64,000 nucleotides of DNA from Strix aluco (taxonomy: Eukaryota; Chordata; Aves; Strigiformes; Strigidae): the NCBI RefSeq assembly GCF_031877795.1, contig NC_133948.1, positions 9,780,948-9,844,947 of the forward strand. The letters are read 5' to 3'. Position numbers and translations under genes: made by a program. The notes beneath the pieces were generated by a model. That model had not been told where the DNA came from. It searched no databases and saw only the letters and a program-made list of their open reading frames with translations. Below, piece after piece: positions 36,901 through 49,570 of this stretch. How positions within the stretch are numbered: position 1 is the stretch's first letter; the number at the start of each line of letters is the position of its first letter.

Positions 36901-39900
36901 TCATCGGACAGAGCCGCGCCTCACGGGGGTCACTGAGCTCCGGCTGCACGACACGGTAGCCAGTGCTGCCAGCAGTAACGACTGTGACATGGTACAAGCC
37001 TGTCTTACTACCCCTCCCGCCAGCAGCACACTTGTACAAACAGTCTCGGTCTGGGGCTACGCACACAAATTAACCTTCAAGAATTAAACACAGTCAGAGC
37101 CCATTCTGCTTAAAATACCCCCTTCTCAAATTAGTTGACTCCTATTTCCTACCCAAGCACCGCTGAGCTTTGAGATTGCCTCCACGTACAGCAGGTTGTA
37201 GCGATACTCCTCACAGTGGAAAATCTTTCAGTATGATAGCCAGGGGGAAATCTAGCTTAAACGTTGTGCTGTTTGGCTGTAATGCAGTATGTAATATAAG
37301 CCTGTTTGGTTTTCAGCTGTCCACATGCACAGCAAATTTCTCTTCCAAGCATTGTGCAAAAACCCCAATGTACTCGTTTTACCTACACTATTGCTATCTT
37401 CTCTTTCTCTGGTTCAGTAAGAGCCGTTCTGCCTTGGTCGGTATCATTGCAGAAGGGGTGAATGGGATTCTTGCCAGCACGTTCTTGAGGTATCAGGGAC
37501 TCCAGCGGACATAAACCTAGAGCGAAAGCGATACCTGCAGTCAGATTACAGAAGCTGATCACGTTCTCATGGTGAAACAGTGTTACATAGCTCAAACACT
37601 CGATACAACACCGACAAGATTAAAACAGAGTATCAGCAGAAGTTCAGGGAAGGTTTTTTCCAACCTGAAAGAACTGGGTTCAGCAAAGCTCCCGGTAATC
37701 CATTTTGCAGAGGGCAGTTTGTATGTGTGATCTAGCAGCAAATCTTTTGACTTACAATTCTGAGTACCAAGAAGCACATTTCTGTTTTGTCTGTATTTCC
37801 ATCCATTAAGCAAACATGGTTGCAGCTCACAACAGGAAAATGTGGAAGTGAAACAAATGCTGCTGAAGGCAGACTGGCATTATTTGCTAATTCACATTGT
37901 GCTCACATTATCAACTGAGCATTGATGGGATCTGAGTAAGAACAAAATAAAAGCCAACGAAAGACCAACCAAGTTCCGTTTCCTAGGACAAAGTGTAATG
38001 TTATAACACAAAGTACTGTTATACACTACCTTCTTGGAGGAGTTAAAAGATGGCATTTGAGTCTTCTTCAGAAATTAAGGTCTTATTTTAAATTATTCCA
38101 TGGAGAGCCATATAAGTGTTTTGTACTATCACCAAAGGAACAACAGTGGTAATTTTTCTTTCCTTCTTTCACTGAGTTAGAACACTGTGATGCACACAAT
38201 ATTTTACACACATAAACTGCTATTACAAATAACTATTTCAGACTTGAAGAAATTATAAAAGATTAGCATGAATGATGCCAAACTACAGACTGACATCAAC
38301 AGAGAGTCTAGTGGAAGTCAGTGCTTTCCCATGATTGTCACTCCTTTCCTTTGGCAGGATTCAGTGAAATGGGTGAAACATTCTCCAGAAATTTCAAATG
38401 CCTCATTACTGAGGCATACCAGTAATTTTTCCAAGTCATGGCTGGATCAGATGGTTGACCAGCTGTCACAAAAAATGTTCAGGGAAGTCACAGTCATCCC
38501 AAAACAGAGTTACCAGAGAGTAACATAAGGAAGGACACTTTGGGTAAGAGTAAAGGACAATTCTAGCCAGTGCTCTACCTCTGCAGTGCCCAGTAGCAGA
38601 TGCTTAGGAAAAGATAAAAGTAACACTGTGTCTGTGTATCCTCCCAGCTTCCGGCAATCTGGAGCTCAGCAGCTTCCTGAGCCAGAAGTTTTATCTTGAC
38701 AGTTTTCTCTTCCATGAATTTTTCTTGTTGCTTTTTGAACCCTTCTCAACTTTTGGCATTAAAGAGCATCCTGTGACAATGACTTTTATGGTGCATTACG
38801 CACTTGGTGAAAATGTACTTTTGTTACTTTTGAAACCTGTTATGAGACTTGTTATGAAACCACACTATGCAGGGTCACCGAGCAGCAGAACTGGAGCAAT
38901 TTGGTGCATGTAACTGAGAAATGCTGCATGCCCACAAAAGATACACTGCATATTTGTCGTTTCTCACAGTGGTATTAGCAGAGTTGCAAACAGAAGAAAT
39001 CCTTGTATTGAAGAACACTGTTCCTCCTAAATGGTTAAATAGTCTAGAAATGTTAATGCAGTGAACAGCAATCTGACTGTCAATCACTCATTCCCATAAC
39101 TACTATTATTTCTGAAAGATTTTTGGTTTATTCTTCCCTTGGAAGCTCAAATGCCTTTTATAAAAGTTCCTGATACATCTAGGTTTACATTATCAAAAGT
39201 ACAATTAGACTCCTTCCTTGAATTCAAGTCTTAACTTTGTGTGGAGTCACGTCTTAGCAAGTTAGAAATACCTCATCCATTCAGCAAAAGATATTAAGTA
39301 TCTTTTGTCCTGCTCCTTAACAGAGAAAATTGTATTGTACTGATTATAATAAAATAAATAGTTCCATATAACTGAAAACTAAACTGAGTTTTGATAGATA
39401 ACACAACCCCATGTTCCTTGGCATTATTTCTATATATTTATTTATATATGCATAAATACTTTTCATTTCCATAGATTTAAGTTTGTGTTTGATTCAGAAT
39501 ATTTGTGTATGCTTTGCTAAATTACAGTACATGGCTCCAGAACCAAACCTTTTAGAAATAAATATGTAAGAGCTGCACACTGGAGGTGACATCCTCTTTT
39601 AAAGGATTACCAAAGAAAAAAGTACTTTGAACCTAACTCGTGTAAATGTCAGATCCTGTAATTTAGCTACTCCATGGGCTAATTTTTAGTATTTGGGTGT
39701 GGTGATAGACAGAAATTTAAGGACAAACTTCCAATTCTCTGTTAGTATTTGGTAAACTGGTGATCTGATCAAAATACTCTTCTGTGTAGTGCTTTATCTA
39801 TGGAATCACTAATGGGGTGAACCATTCTAACATCTCAAATTTTCTGTGTTTTTGCAGATATGCTGCAGCAGGAATCGGAAATGTCAGGTCCGCTGAAAGC

Positions 39901-42900
39901 TGGTCTCACTGCTGAGCCCTTCTGAAGTGTGCAGCTCAGAGCTGGAGCTCTGGTAGTGTACAAACAGGAAGCCAGTGTCTGTGGATGTACCAGAATTTAT
40001 TGACACAACCTACTTTACAAGTTATTTAGTAATCCATAACAAAATCTGCAACATCTAAGTATTTTCCTTTGCTGAAAAAAAAAACAAAACAAAACAAAAT
40101 GCATTTTTAGGGACACACTACAGGAAACAAAGATTATGTTTGAATTATAGCAGTCTCAGAGGAATAGAAGTGTTTCTTTTGCATTTACAAGCATGCACAA
40201 ATCTGCCTTTTCAACATGCTAATTGAGGCAACAAAAAACTATAAGAAAAACCTAAAGATTTTCTCTGGAATAGGAGATATTTTGCATCTTTTCACCAATA
40301 ACAGCCATCCTTTCCTCTTACTGGAAGTTGGTACTTCACTTCTAAGAAGTGAATCAATTTTCACTTTCACTTCATTTGTAAGAAGTGATTGACAATACAG
40401 ATACATGCTATTCCCAAAGACAGGGCCTTTTCTCAGATGTATGTTGTAAGATTTGATCACTCTCATAATCAGAGGAGGTGTCCCAAATCTCTCGCGTGTT
40501 CTCAGGAATACAAATTTCCTGGGACACTAGATAAATGTAGTACATTTCCCGTTACTAGCCCTGAACAATTTTCAGTAACTTCATAGTCATGTCTTTACTA
40601 ATTACTTTCAACATCTGCAATGTATATTTAAAACAATGGCATTTGTCCTTGCTGACGCTGTTCTTTACAAAATGACATCTGATGTGATTTTCCAACAATT
40701 ACATGGGAAAGTGATCTACCAGGATCCTGGTACACCACAATCTGTGGAAGGAGGCTAACTTTGGAAGAGGACAAAATTAAACTACAGTTCTCCTGATAGG
40801 AAACATGACATAGAATGGACCCTTAGGTATGAAACAATGTATGTTTCCTATAGCTTTCCACCCCCACCTGTCCAAGCCTTAATACATTCTCAAGAGCTGT
40901 CCATAGCATTAAAGAGAAGTATTTGAAGTGACATGGCTTAAGCATATATTCAGTGTGATCTCTTGGCGAGTGGGATGATCAGGATGTTTAGGTGCTTGTC
41001 TACAGACAGGACATTCTAAGCTTTGGGAAAGGGCCATCACTCACCATACTGACTGCCCTGAAACACTGTTAACACATGGTTAGGACTGTCCAGTGACACC
41101 ACAGCATCCTCTCAAAAGCCAAATTCAGAAAACAAGGTGCTGAAGAGTTAGGTGCACAGCAGCTCACCAGTGCAGTCCAGCTGGTCCTGACAGTGGTGAC
41201 TAAAAATGTTCCTGTCAAGGGGGTGCTTGAGTAAGACATGGAGACGTGAAGATCGACTCCAACCAAGGGGGAGTTTCAAACCCCGACCCAGAGATTCGTG
41301 TGTAGAGGAATTCAAGCACAGAGGTATGGAACTCAGTTCTAATGGTGGTTTAGCACAATTAATTTCCTCATTGTGTGAAGAAAGCACTCATAACACTCAA
41401 TATTCCCACCACGCGTAGCTCAGCCAGAATCCCCTGCTCCTGGCTCCCTGGCAGTGCCAGTGGGCAGTTCACCAAGAGAATCCCAGGCAGAGGGTGTGTG
41501 TAAAGTGCAGACTGATACAGGGCTAGGGCGACTTGGTGTGGAAAGGGATATACAGAAGCAAATATATGAAGGCTGGAATCAGATTTGTAACCTCTTTGAC
41601 CGTTTTTCCAACTATATATATCTGTTTCCTTCCTTTCTTTTACAGAAGTCGTCACATCACCACTGAGGGGAAGAGTAGCATGGGCATCCATTTCTCAACC
41701 CTGAAGGGCAGCAGCAACATTTGTACTAAAAAAAGTGTTTGATCCTACATCATTAACACCAGTCATATACCATTACTGGTCCTTCTTGCAAAATTCTGCT
41801 GTGGCTTTTAAATTATTGCTTCTCTTTGTTCAAAAGATGAACTAAGAGAGGAAGTGACAATTTCATGTTAAACACTTCAGCTTGTTTCCAACATATCTTG
41901 CGATAAATCCTATGGAGAAATCATGCATTTTCATTTTGTAATAACCAGCTCATTTGACAAGGACTCATTCCTATGTGCCGGTCTGATGTGTCACACTGGT
42001 CTGAAGACATGTTTGATATGCAGGAACTTCATGGAAGCCTGTCTCACTGTGGAAGATGGTATGTGCACTCAAGCTCCAACTAGATCTCTTCTCTTGGGAA
42101 AAACACTTGCATTTTAAAGGATAATTCAGAAAGGAGTAATCTTCACTGAGAAAACTCAAGCTTTCAAAATAAAGAACAGCCCTTTCCTAACACCATTGTA
42201 TTTGGAAATCCCCTTGCCTTTATTTTAGCACTAATTAGAAGATAAAATACGGCATAAGACAAAATAATCTATCTCTAGTAGGATTCCTGACTCTTTACCT
42301 TTGCTTATGTCTGATCCAAAAGTTATGGTAAGCTGTCTTGAGATCACTGGTTTTTTAATTCATCTTTTGACTCATACTCTGTCTTATTCATACAAACAGT
42401 ACTAGGTTTCTGCATAAGCTTGATACCAAATGTAATTTTCTTCTCTGTCTTCCAGATGTTTAACATTTTAGGGATGAGAAGGAGCAGAAGCACATAGGTA
42501 AGGGACACTCCACAAGTTATAAACCAAGTGTGCTCTGCAGGCTACATTTCAGGTCCCAAAAGGCAAATCTATCTCAACATTGCTGGTGGGATGCTTTGGG
42601 GCTGAACAAAGCCCTAGCAAGGCTGGAGGGCTGGGCATGGTTCTTCTGTGCCGTGGGAGAGGGCTCATACACCAGGACAAGCAGTGCTAGTAAGAGCCTG
42701 GACCCCCCTTAGCAGCCCTCCCAGTAACCCTGCGCCTGGTATTTGTCCTGATTATGTCAGGAAAAGAGTGAAAACACAATCACCTCTAATCCCAAAGCCC
42801 CTCTTGCTATAGAATGGCTTCTGTGCAATTGTTCTCAGCTTGAATACCACTTCCGCCCATTTTCACAGGCTGCAAAGCCCCCTATGTATCCCCCTAGAAT

Positions 42901-45480
42901 AATTTAATAAATACATAGCTGGAGCAGTAATAGATGTAATGACATTAACGGTCATTTGTTAATGAGTTACTTTGCTGCAAGAAATCATGCCTTTGAATTT
43001 AAAGGAATCTAGACTTCACCAGCAAGGATTTAATTTATAAGTAGTGATTTCTTTATTTAACATCCCAAGTAAAACATCATGCTGTGTTTCCTTTTAAGAA
43101 ATTAGAACCTTTTCATTTCTGGGAGTTCAAACTAATTCCCAGTGTTGTGACATTAACACCATCAGAAGCCACAATGTGCTGAAGCTGATGGGGTCCTCAG
43201 GCCCCCAGCAGCTGTGTCACTCAAGTTACCAGTAAGTGAAGTAAGCAGACCAGTGAGCACCTTGCACTGATGGCTCATTAAGGGTAGTCTGTGCAGCAGA
43301 CTCACTTTCAGGATCAGGGAACAGAGTAATTAAAAATGGAGGTTGTTGCCAGTAGCCAGGATAAAAGCTAGTATCTGGGGTAAGGAAAAGAAACAAACAG
43401 ACAAAGGTGAAATACCAGGAATGGAAATGCCTCTAAGCAGAAAGGTTTCTTTACCCTGTGATTACTAAGCATGTATCTCTCCAGAGAAATAATTGCCTTG
43501 GATTAAGTGATTTGTAGGAATCAGTTGCTCAGTAACAGGTAGCAAGGGATGGTGGGGTGAGAGCTGCAGAGGTAGAACAAGCTGGTTTCCCTCCTCAGCC
43601 CAAAGTCCCGGGCAGCTGCACAGGCCCCATGAGTGCCTCCCTGTCGGCACAGGAGCGCACACAGACCATTTATCGGAGGAAATTTGGAGTTCCGTGCTCC
43701 CAGGCAAGTGGCAAGGGTGGGGCTTTCCTGTGCTTATGGGCTAAGATAACTGGCATTTCTACCCCCATTTTTAATTGTTCTTCTGTGCTGTTTTCTATAT
43801 AATCATTATTATCATCATAAATACAGATGTTATTCAGTTTCAGCCTGTGTTCTGCGTTTCTTCCTGTTCACCTCTGAGATATCTCTGTCTCTGTGGCCGG
43901 TTCTTTTGCACATTCTCCTCTTTCTGACACCAGGGACTTTTCTGAGTAATTGTAAGCAGCCTCAGTTTGACAGACTGCACAACCCCAGTCACACATTCCT
44001 CGACTTGCACACTGGAATTTACAGTTTTAAATAATTGAAGTAAACTGTATGTATTTCATATACAGCTGGAAGAGGAGATAACTCCTCTTAACTCCATTTA
44101 CCAGGCAGCCTCTGTTAGGAAGATATTTTCCATGCTAGAAATGTTTACAGCTCCTCAGGCAGAGATAATCAATGGGGGGCTGCAGTCATCATGTGTCAGC
44201 ATGTCCACACCAGGTCCACAAGCTGCTCGTGTTCTTCTGCTTCTTTTTTTGCATGTCTTATGGCTAAAGTTTGTCCTCTGCTTGGAAAAACAAAAGAAGT
44301 GAAAGGCCACATGCAGCGTGCTGTGACCTTGTTGTCATCCTCCTGTTACCAGCAGTCAGGTCCTCTGCAGAAGAGTCATCAGTGCGGCTGTCAGGATGTA
44401 AGCAGGACATTGCTCATTGTTAGTGTTAACCCATCAGTCACGTCCTCAGCTGTCGATGCATGTAATTCCTTCAACCTTTGCTTATCATTTCTTCTGCTGC
44501 TTCTGCTTCACACATGGACTTTTCCATTCATGCTGCATTCGTATCAGTCTTAATATTTCCATCACAAGTCTCTGTATGCCATAATACATGCTGTAAATTA
44601 CTGTACAATAGAAAAAAATGCTTACATAGGGGCAGGAAATGTATTATTTCCAACTCTGTGATCCCCTTTACACTAGGATACCAAATCTAGCCAAAACAGT
44701 TCAAAAGTCAGTGTGAACACAACTTTCAATTTTGTCTAAAACATTTAAACTTATTTAAGATAAACCAAAACAATCATGGTTTAAATCGAACCAAGCCTTT
44801 CTCAGGGCACCTGGTGAAAGCCACTGGACGGCAGCTCCCTGTGAGTGCTGCGAGGCTGCTGGTGAGGTCTGGTCTTCTACTGGGCACCACAAACACTGGC
44901 TGCATCTGCCAGCCTGGGGGGCTGTGAGCTGGTGCTGGCCTGCGAGGGTTGAACCAAGGTTTCTTTGCAAGAACAATCCAAGACGCCAGCAGTCCACGAA
45001 GAGACTGTAGCAATTACAATGTCCGTGCGGCCTGATGACAAAACCTTTTGCAAATACACTTTTTGATATGGGCACTTAACTGATTGACACACCGTAAAGA
45101 TTTGAGATGTACTTGAGCAATTAAAACAGTAAAGGGAAGTTTGAAATCTTTGCGGCAATATATTCAAATAGAATGCCTTGCTCTTGGCTCCAGTATCAAA
45201 ACAGTTTAATGCTTGGTGTAAGCTAAGGGCGATTATTCTTCCTGGACCGAATTATGAATCTGTTTACTGGTACTGACAGATGATGTGCAGATCCCATATT
45301 CAAAGCTCTTCCATTTTCAGGGTGGTTCCTAAGGTAGTGCTTGTTTGCACTTTCGCCCGTCACAGTGTGCAAGAGACAGATAAGCAGGGCGTCCCTACTG
45401 CTGGGTGTCTGCGCTGGCAAGACCTCTCCGAAGGTCTGGCTGTGGATTTGTCAGTAAATAGGAAACACACAGATACGGGC
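36901..45480. other. Head-to-head intergenic region, no gene recognised
   Basis: About 8.6 kb between the septin promoter island and the CLDN5 island. Open frames here are short and unrecognisable, with no consistent splice structure. It may contain CLDN5 regulatory DNA; the 44.7-45.2 kb part is GC-richer and carries a SOX-like AACAAT. Confidence 0.5.
44971..44980 (+). promoter_or_regulatory. SOX-like site upstream of CLDN5
   Basis: GAACAATCCA contains the SOX core AACAAT, about 0.93 kb before the CLDN5 start codon. SOX18 is known to activate claudin-5 in endothelium. A six-base core is weak evidence. Confidence 0.2.
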
Positions 45481-45778
45481 GCTCGAAGGAAGAGGTCCGG
45501 GCAGCCGAAACCCGGGAGGAGGTTCCTCCAGCCCCACGCTTAACCGGGAGCGGGCAGCGTCCCTGCCAGCTCCCCCCGGAGCAGCGTGCCGGGCCGAGCA
45601 GAGGGACGGTTCCCCGGTTGCGGGGGGAGCCCCCCGGCCACCGCGAGCAGCGGGGGAGCGTCACGCCCCCCCGCCCGCTCCTCCACTCCCGGCCCCGCCG
45701 CCCACCAGCGGCCGAGCGCGTCCCGCCGCCCGCGGGAAAGGGCCGGGCCAGGCGGGGGGAGGGCGCCCTGCGGCTCCT

Positions 45779-45786
45779 CATATAGC
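45779..45786 (+). promoter_or_regulatory. CLDN5: Weak TATA-like element of CLDN5
   Basis: CATATAGC stands alone in GC-rich sequence, 115-122 bases before the start codon. If used, transcription would begin near 45810 and leave a 5' UTR of about 90 nt. Confidence 0.45.
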
Positions 45787-45900
45787 GCTGCCCGGCGGCG
45801 GCGGGCGCAGAGCCGGCTCGGCAGCCGCCCGGGGCGAGTGGTGCGCACCCGCCGCGCCGTCCTTTCTCCGGGAGGCTTCGGTGGCAGCGGCGGCAGCAGC

Positions 45901-46551
45901 ATGACTTCGGCGGCGCTGGAGATTTTGGGGCTGGGGCTGGGCATCCTGGGCTGGGTGGGAGTGATCCTGGCCTGCGGGCTGCCCATGTGGCAGGTGTCGG
46001 CCTTCATCGACGTGAACATCGTGGTGGCACAGACCATCTGGGAGGGGCTGTGGATGAACTGCGTGGTGCAGAGCACGGGGCAGATGCAGTGCAAGGTCTA
46101 CGACTCCATCCTGGCGCTGCCGCCCGAGGTGCAGGCGGGCCGGGCGCTCACCGTCATCGTGGCGCTGCTGGGGCTGGTGGCGCTGATGGTGACCGTCGTG
46201 GGCGCTCAGTGCACCAACTGCATCCGGCCCGGCAAGATGAAGTCCCGCATCGTGATCGCCGGCGGGGCCATCTACATCCTCTGCGGGGTCCTGGTCCTCG
46301 TCCCGCTCTGCTGGTTCGCCAACATTGTCATCAGCGACTTCTACGACCCCACCGTGCCGCCGTCCCAGAAGCGGGAGATGGGGGCCGCGCTCTACATCGG
46401 CTGGGCGGCCACGGCCCTGCTGCTCTTCGGGGGCTGCCTCATCTGCTGCTGCTCCTGCTCCCAGCGCGACGAGACCTCCTTCCCCGTCAAGTACTCGGCG
46501 CCGCGGCGGCCCACCTCCAACGGCGAGTACGACAAGAAGAACTACGTCTGA
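45901..46551 (+). CDS. CLDN5: Claudin-5, tight-junction membrane protein
   Basis: A single-exon gene for a four-pass membrane protein that seals endothelial tight junctions, notably the blood-brain barrier (family knowledge). It has 216 residues against 218 in human. Transmembrane segments are at about 8-28, 82-102, 117-138 and 161-183. The first extracellular loop has the claudin signature W30, GLW (49-51), C54 and C64. The second loop has [15 protein letters not shown]. Cysteines 104, 107 and 182-184 are likely palmitoylation sites. The tail [20 protein letters not shown] ends in the PDZ-binding YV, as in CLDN5 and not CLDN3. The start is fixed by homology ([10 protein letters not shown]; mammals [10 protein letters not shown]) and context AGCAGCATGA. 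The frame stays open upstream to an ATG at 45586. No truncation is seen. Confidence 0.97.
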   Translation: MTSAALEILGLGLGILGWVGVILACGLPMWQVSAFIDVNIVVAQTIWEGLWMNCVVQSTGQMQCKVYDSILALPPEVQAGRALTVIVALLGLVALMVTVVGAQCTNCIRPGKMKSRIVIAGGAIYILCGVLVLVPLCWFANIVISDFYDPTVPPSQKREMGAALYIGWAATALLLFGGCLICCCSCSQRDETSFPVKYSAPRRPTSNGEYDKKNYV

Positions 46552-48475
46552 GCGGGGCTGCCCCGCGCCCCCGGCCCTGCGGGGACACGGACAGACGGCT
46601 GCGAGCCGCGCCGGCAGCGGCTGCGGGGGTCTCCCCCGCTCCCCTGCCTAGAGTCTCTTCTTAACGGGGCCCCCCGTAAAGCGGCAGCCCTAGGCAGGGC
46701 AGCGCCCCGCCAGCCCGGCGCCGCTGGGGACCCGGTACTGACCGCCCGCGGTGCCGGGGCGCGCAGAGCCCTCCCCGGCCGAACCCGCGTCTGCCCGGCC
46801 CGGGGCGGGCTGGGGGAACCGAGGAGCCCGGGCGAGCCGGGGCCGTGTCTGCCGGGCCGCCCCGTCCGGGCTCCGCCGCCGCCGGTCCGCCCGGTCCCGC
46901 CGCAGCTCCCGGTGAGGCCCCTGAGCGCTTCACCGCCCGCTGTCGCTGCAGGTGCCGCTCGGGGCACCGCCAGGCTGGTGGGACCGGGCCGTCGGGCGTG
47001 CACCGTCGCCGAGGAGGAGGTTCCCTTCTTCGTGTTCTCGCCTGAAAACCTGCATCTGGCTGTTCCCGCTGGGACTTTCACTGATTAGGGGGTTTTTGTT
47101 CTTGTTCTGTTCTGTCTAAAGCATGACACTAACCTCGGTCCTTAATCCCGCAGGCAAGTAACTGTTTGGAGAAAGGTATTTTTTCAGTTGTTTCAGCCTC
47201 TCAGAGGAGTGCATTGGTGTGTGTGTCTTGGAGACCTTTGAAAGAGGTTTCAGGTAGTTGCTGTTATTTAGTGGAGTACAAACCAGATTACACCAGGTTG
47301 CCCCTTGAGGTTCTTCATCCCTTCTCGTTCATCAGCTTCTGTTCTGTTTTTACTTGAATATGAACTCGTTGCCAGAAGGATTTGAGGACTAGATTCAGAG
47401 ATCTAGGAGATCTTTGTGTCCTGGCTCCAGCGGGGCATCTCTCTGCATCCTCTCATCTGCACTACAGGAGACTGGAAACATGAAAATTGCCCCAGATACT
47501 GATGGCTGGGGGTACAGATGGCTTTCATGGCCTTCTTGCCAAGCCCCGCTTGCTGCCAATTTTGAGTTGTGTGTTCAGCTGGACATGTGCTTGGTTGGCT
47601 CCCCACTGTAATTTTATTAACATGTGCTTTCCTTCATTTACCAAATCAAGCAAAAAAATTGCTAGAAGAGTTTTACCAAATATCTTCACTGAGACTTTAT
47701 GCGGGCTCATCAGCAGATGTGAAGTCAGGGCGCTTGCAGTTCTCAGCTCCTCTGTAATTGCTCTGGTAACACAGCAGGCTGGAAGGAAGATGCTCTGGGC
47801 AACATAACTCTCATTTTCTGAGCTCAACACCTGGTAAACTTTGCCACAGCCTGGAATATTAGCATACACATTTTCATTTTACACTGCAGAAACAAACTTT
47901 TTTTAAAGGAAGGGTTAAGGGGTGGTGTGATACTTTTCCATGCAAATTACTTGTACTTTTAAATCAACACCAAATTCTGCTACAGACCATGGCAGCATCC
48001 GTATCGCCATAAGGATATTTCTGCCAAGAGTTAGCGAGGGAACGTGCTGTTTATATTCCTTGGAGCACAATGCTACGACCTTGTGGGTCCCTCACAACCA
48101 TGTAGCGATACAGCACACACCTAAACTGATCATTAACTCTTACAACTTTCTGGTAACGCCAAGACTTACGGACTAATTGTAACTGCGGATTTGTGACAGG
48201 TTGACATTGACTGTGTTCTTGCCTTGCTTAGCAAACTTAAAACCCCAGTGGTATCAATATGTACACAGACCTGAATGAGAGACTAGAGCCTTGCCCCTGC
48301 AAATTTTCATGTTGAATATTGAGCACATGATTTACCCTTTTAAGCATAACTGCTTTCATTTTTAAATACGTAAATTGCAGGGTCTGAGCCCATCAGAGAA
48401 TACAAAAGCTGAGCAATTTGTCTAGAACGAGTTTTGCTCTATAAAAATGTGCAGTTCTTATACCATCTGCGTTTA

Positions 48476-48481
48476 AATAAA
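48476..48481 (+). terminator. CLDN5: Proximal poly(A) signal of CLDN5
   Basis: AATAAA followed within 30 bases by a T/G-rich stretch (TTGTTGTTATGATGTG). Confidence 0.5.
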
Positions 48482-49542
48482 AGCTATAATATTGTTGTTA
48501 TGATGTGATACGTAGTTCTGGTACAAGAATGAAATATTCTGTATTTCATCATTACAACTTTTTTTAAACAGTGTAACCTTGTAAACTGTAAATGTATTTA
48601 AATGCATATATTTTGCAAGAAATCTACCCAAGTTGGCTTGTTACGTGGTTTGGTGCCTTTATTTGTCTTATGGTTACTTTATTTTTATTTTAAATTATAA
48701 TGTCCAACTGTATTTGTCACCCAGCCCATAGACACTACACACTCACTCAGCTCTCTTGTGTCTAACAAATGAGCCAACTGATATCAGCCCAAATCCTGGA
48801 CCTCACTTTCTTTTGTCTCCAATTAAAGAACTAAAAGCCAACCCTCACTGACAAACACACCTGCATGTATCTGTAATGCAGAGCCTTCAGAAGTGCTGCA
48901 GGATTTGGGCTCTGACTAAAAGATGAAATCCTTCTGGGCAGTGCATTGCTAGCATTTAAAATCAAATCAAAAGTGGTGACTTGGGAGAGGGAGGGAAACC
49001 CACACCTTAGAAAGGAATTTTTTTTAACAAGCCAAACTTCTTGATGTGTAGCTTTGTGTCGCAGCAGGGCTGGATCCTCTTATAACCAAAATCTGAAACA
49101 ATTACACAACAAGACCTCTTGGAAGAAGCCAGCACTAACTGTGTATGTACTGGTAAACACAGCATCATCCTACCAAAAACATAACCTGTTGCTGATGTAA
49201 CAAGGTTTCGCTGAGGTCAGTGGGGCAGCGCCCAACAATACTAGCAGGAAGTGGGGCCCGTTTTTAAAAATATTTTTATATTTTATCTCATCCTTCAGTA
49301 TACTTACTTGTTGCTGTGCTTTAAAAAATAACCCGAGAGAACGCTGTTACTGATGTCACTGGCTGCAGGGTAAAAGTCTAAGTTGGTATTTGCTATGTTT
49401 TGTTTTCCAAGAGCAAAGACCTAGTCCTAAATTTTAAGACTTGGAAGTGCTCAGGTTCAGGCCTGAACCTCATCCCAATGAAAAAGAGAAATCTATAGCA
49501 CTTGTTTACTATTTTTATTTTGTATTTATGATTTCACATAAA

Positions 49543-49548
49543 AATAAA
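49543..49548 (+). terminator. CLDN5: Distal poly(A) signal of CLDN5
   Basis: AATAAA, with a GT-rich downstream element (TGTTTTTTGTG) about 35 bases on. It is the best-formed cleavage site that I noted after the gene. Confidence 0.5.
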
Positions 49549-49570
49549 AACATCTAAACCAATCCCTGAA

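Larger units (their letters stand above)
45480..47050. promoter_or_regulatory. CLDN5: CpG island over CLDN5
   Basis: A very GC-rich, CpG-dense block that spans the promoter, the whole coding exon and the first 500 bases of the 3' UTR. It ends abruptly near 47050, where AT-rich sequence resumes. Confidence 0.85.
46552..49570 (+). other. CLDN5: CLDN5 3' UTR (extent estimated)
   Basis: GC-rich for 500 bases, then AU-rich with several ATTTA motifs. Good poly(A) signals at 48476 and 49543 suggest alternative 3' UTRs of about 1.9 and 3.0 kb. Open frames inside are short and unrecognisable. Confidence 0.55.

Noticed and set aside
45987..46664. 225-codon plus-strand frame overlapping CLDN5
   Set aside because: A shifted-frame shadow of the claudin-5 coding sequence, rich in Gly/Ala/Arg/His with no family resemblance.
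46542..47081. 179-codon minus-strand frame after CLDN5
   Set aside because: A chance open frame in GC-rich 3' UTR; composition is low-complexity and no signature is present.
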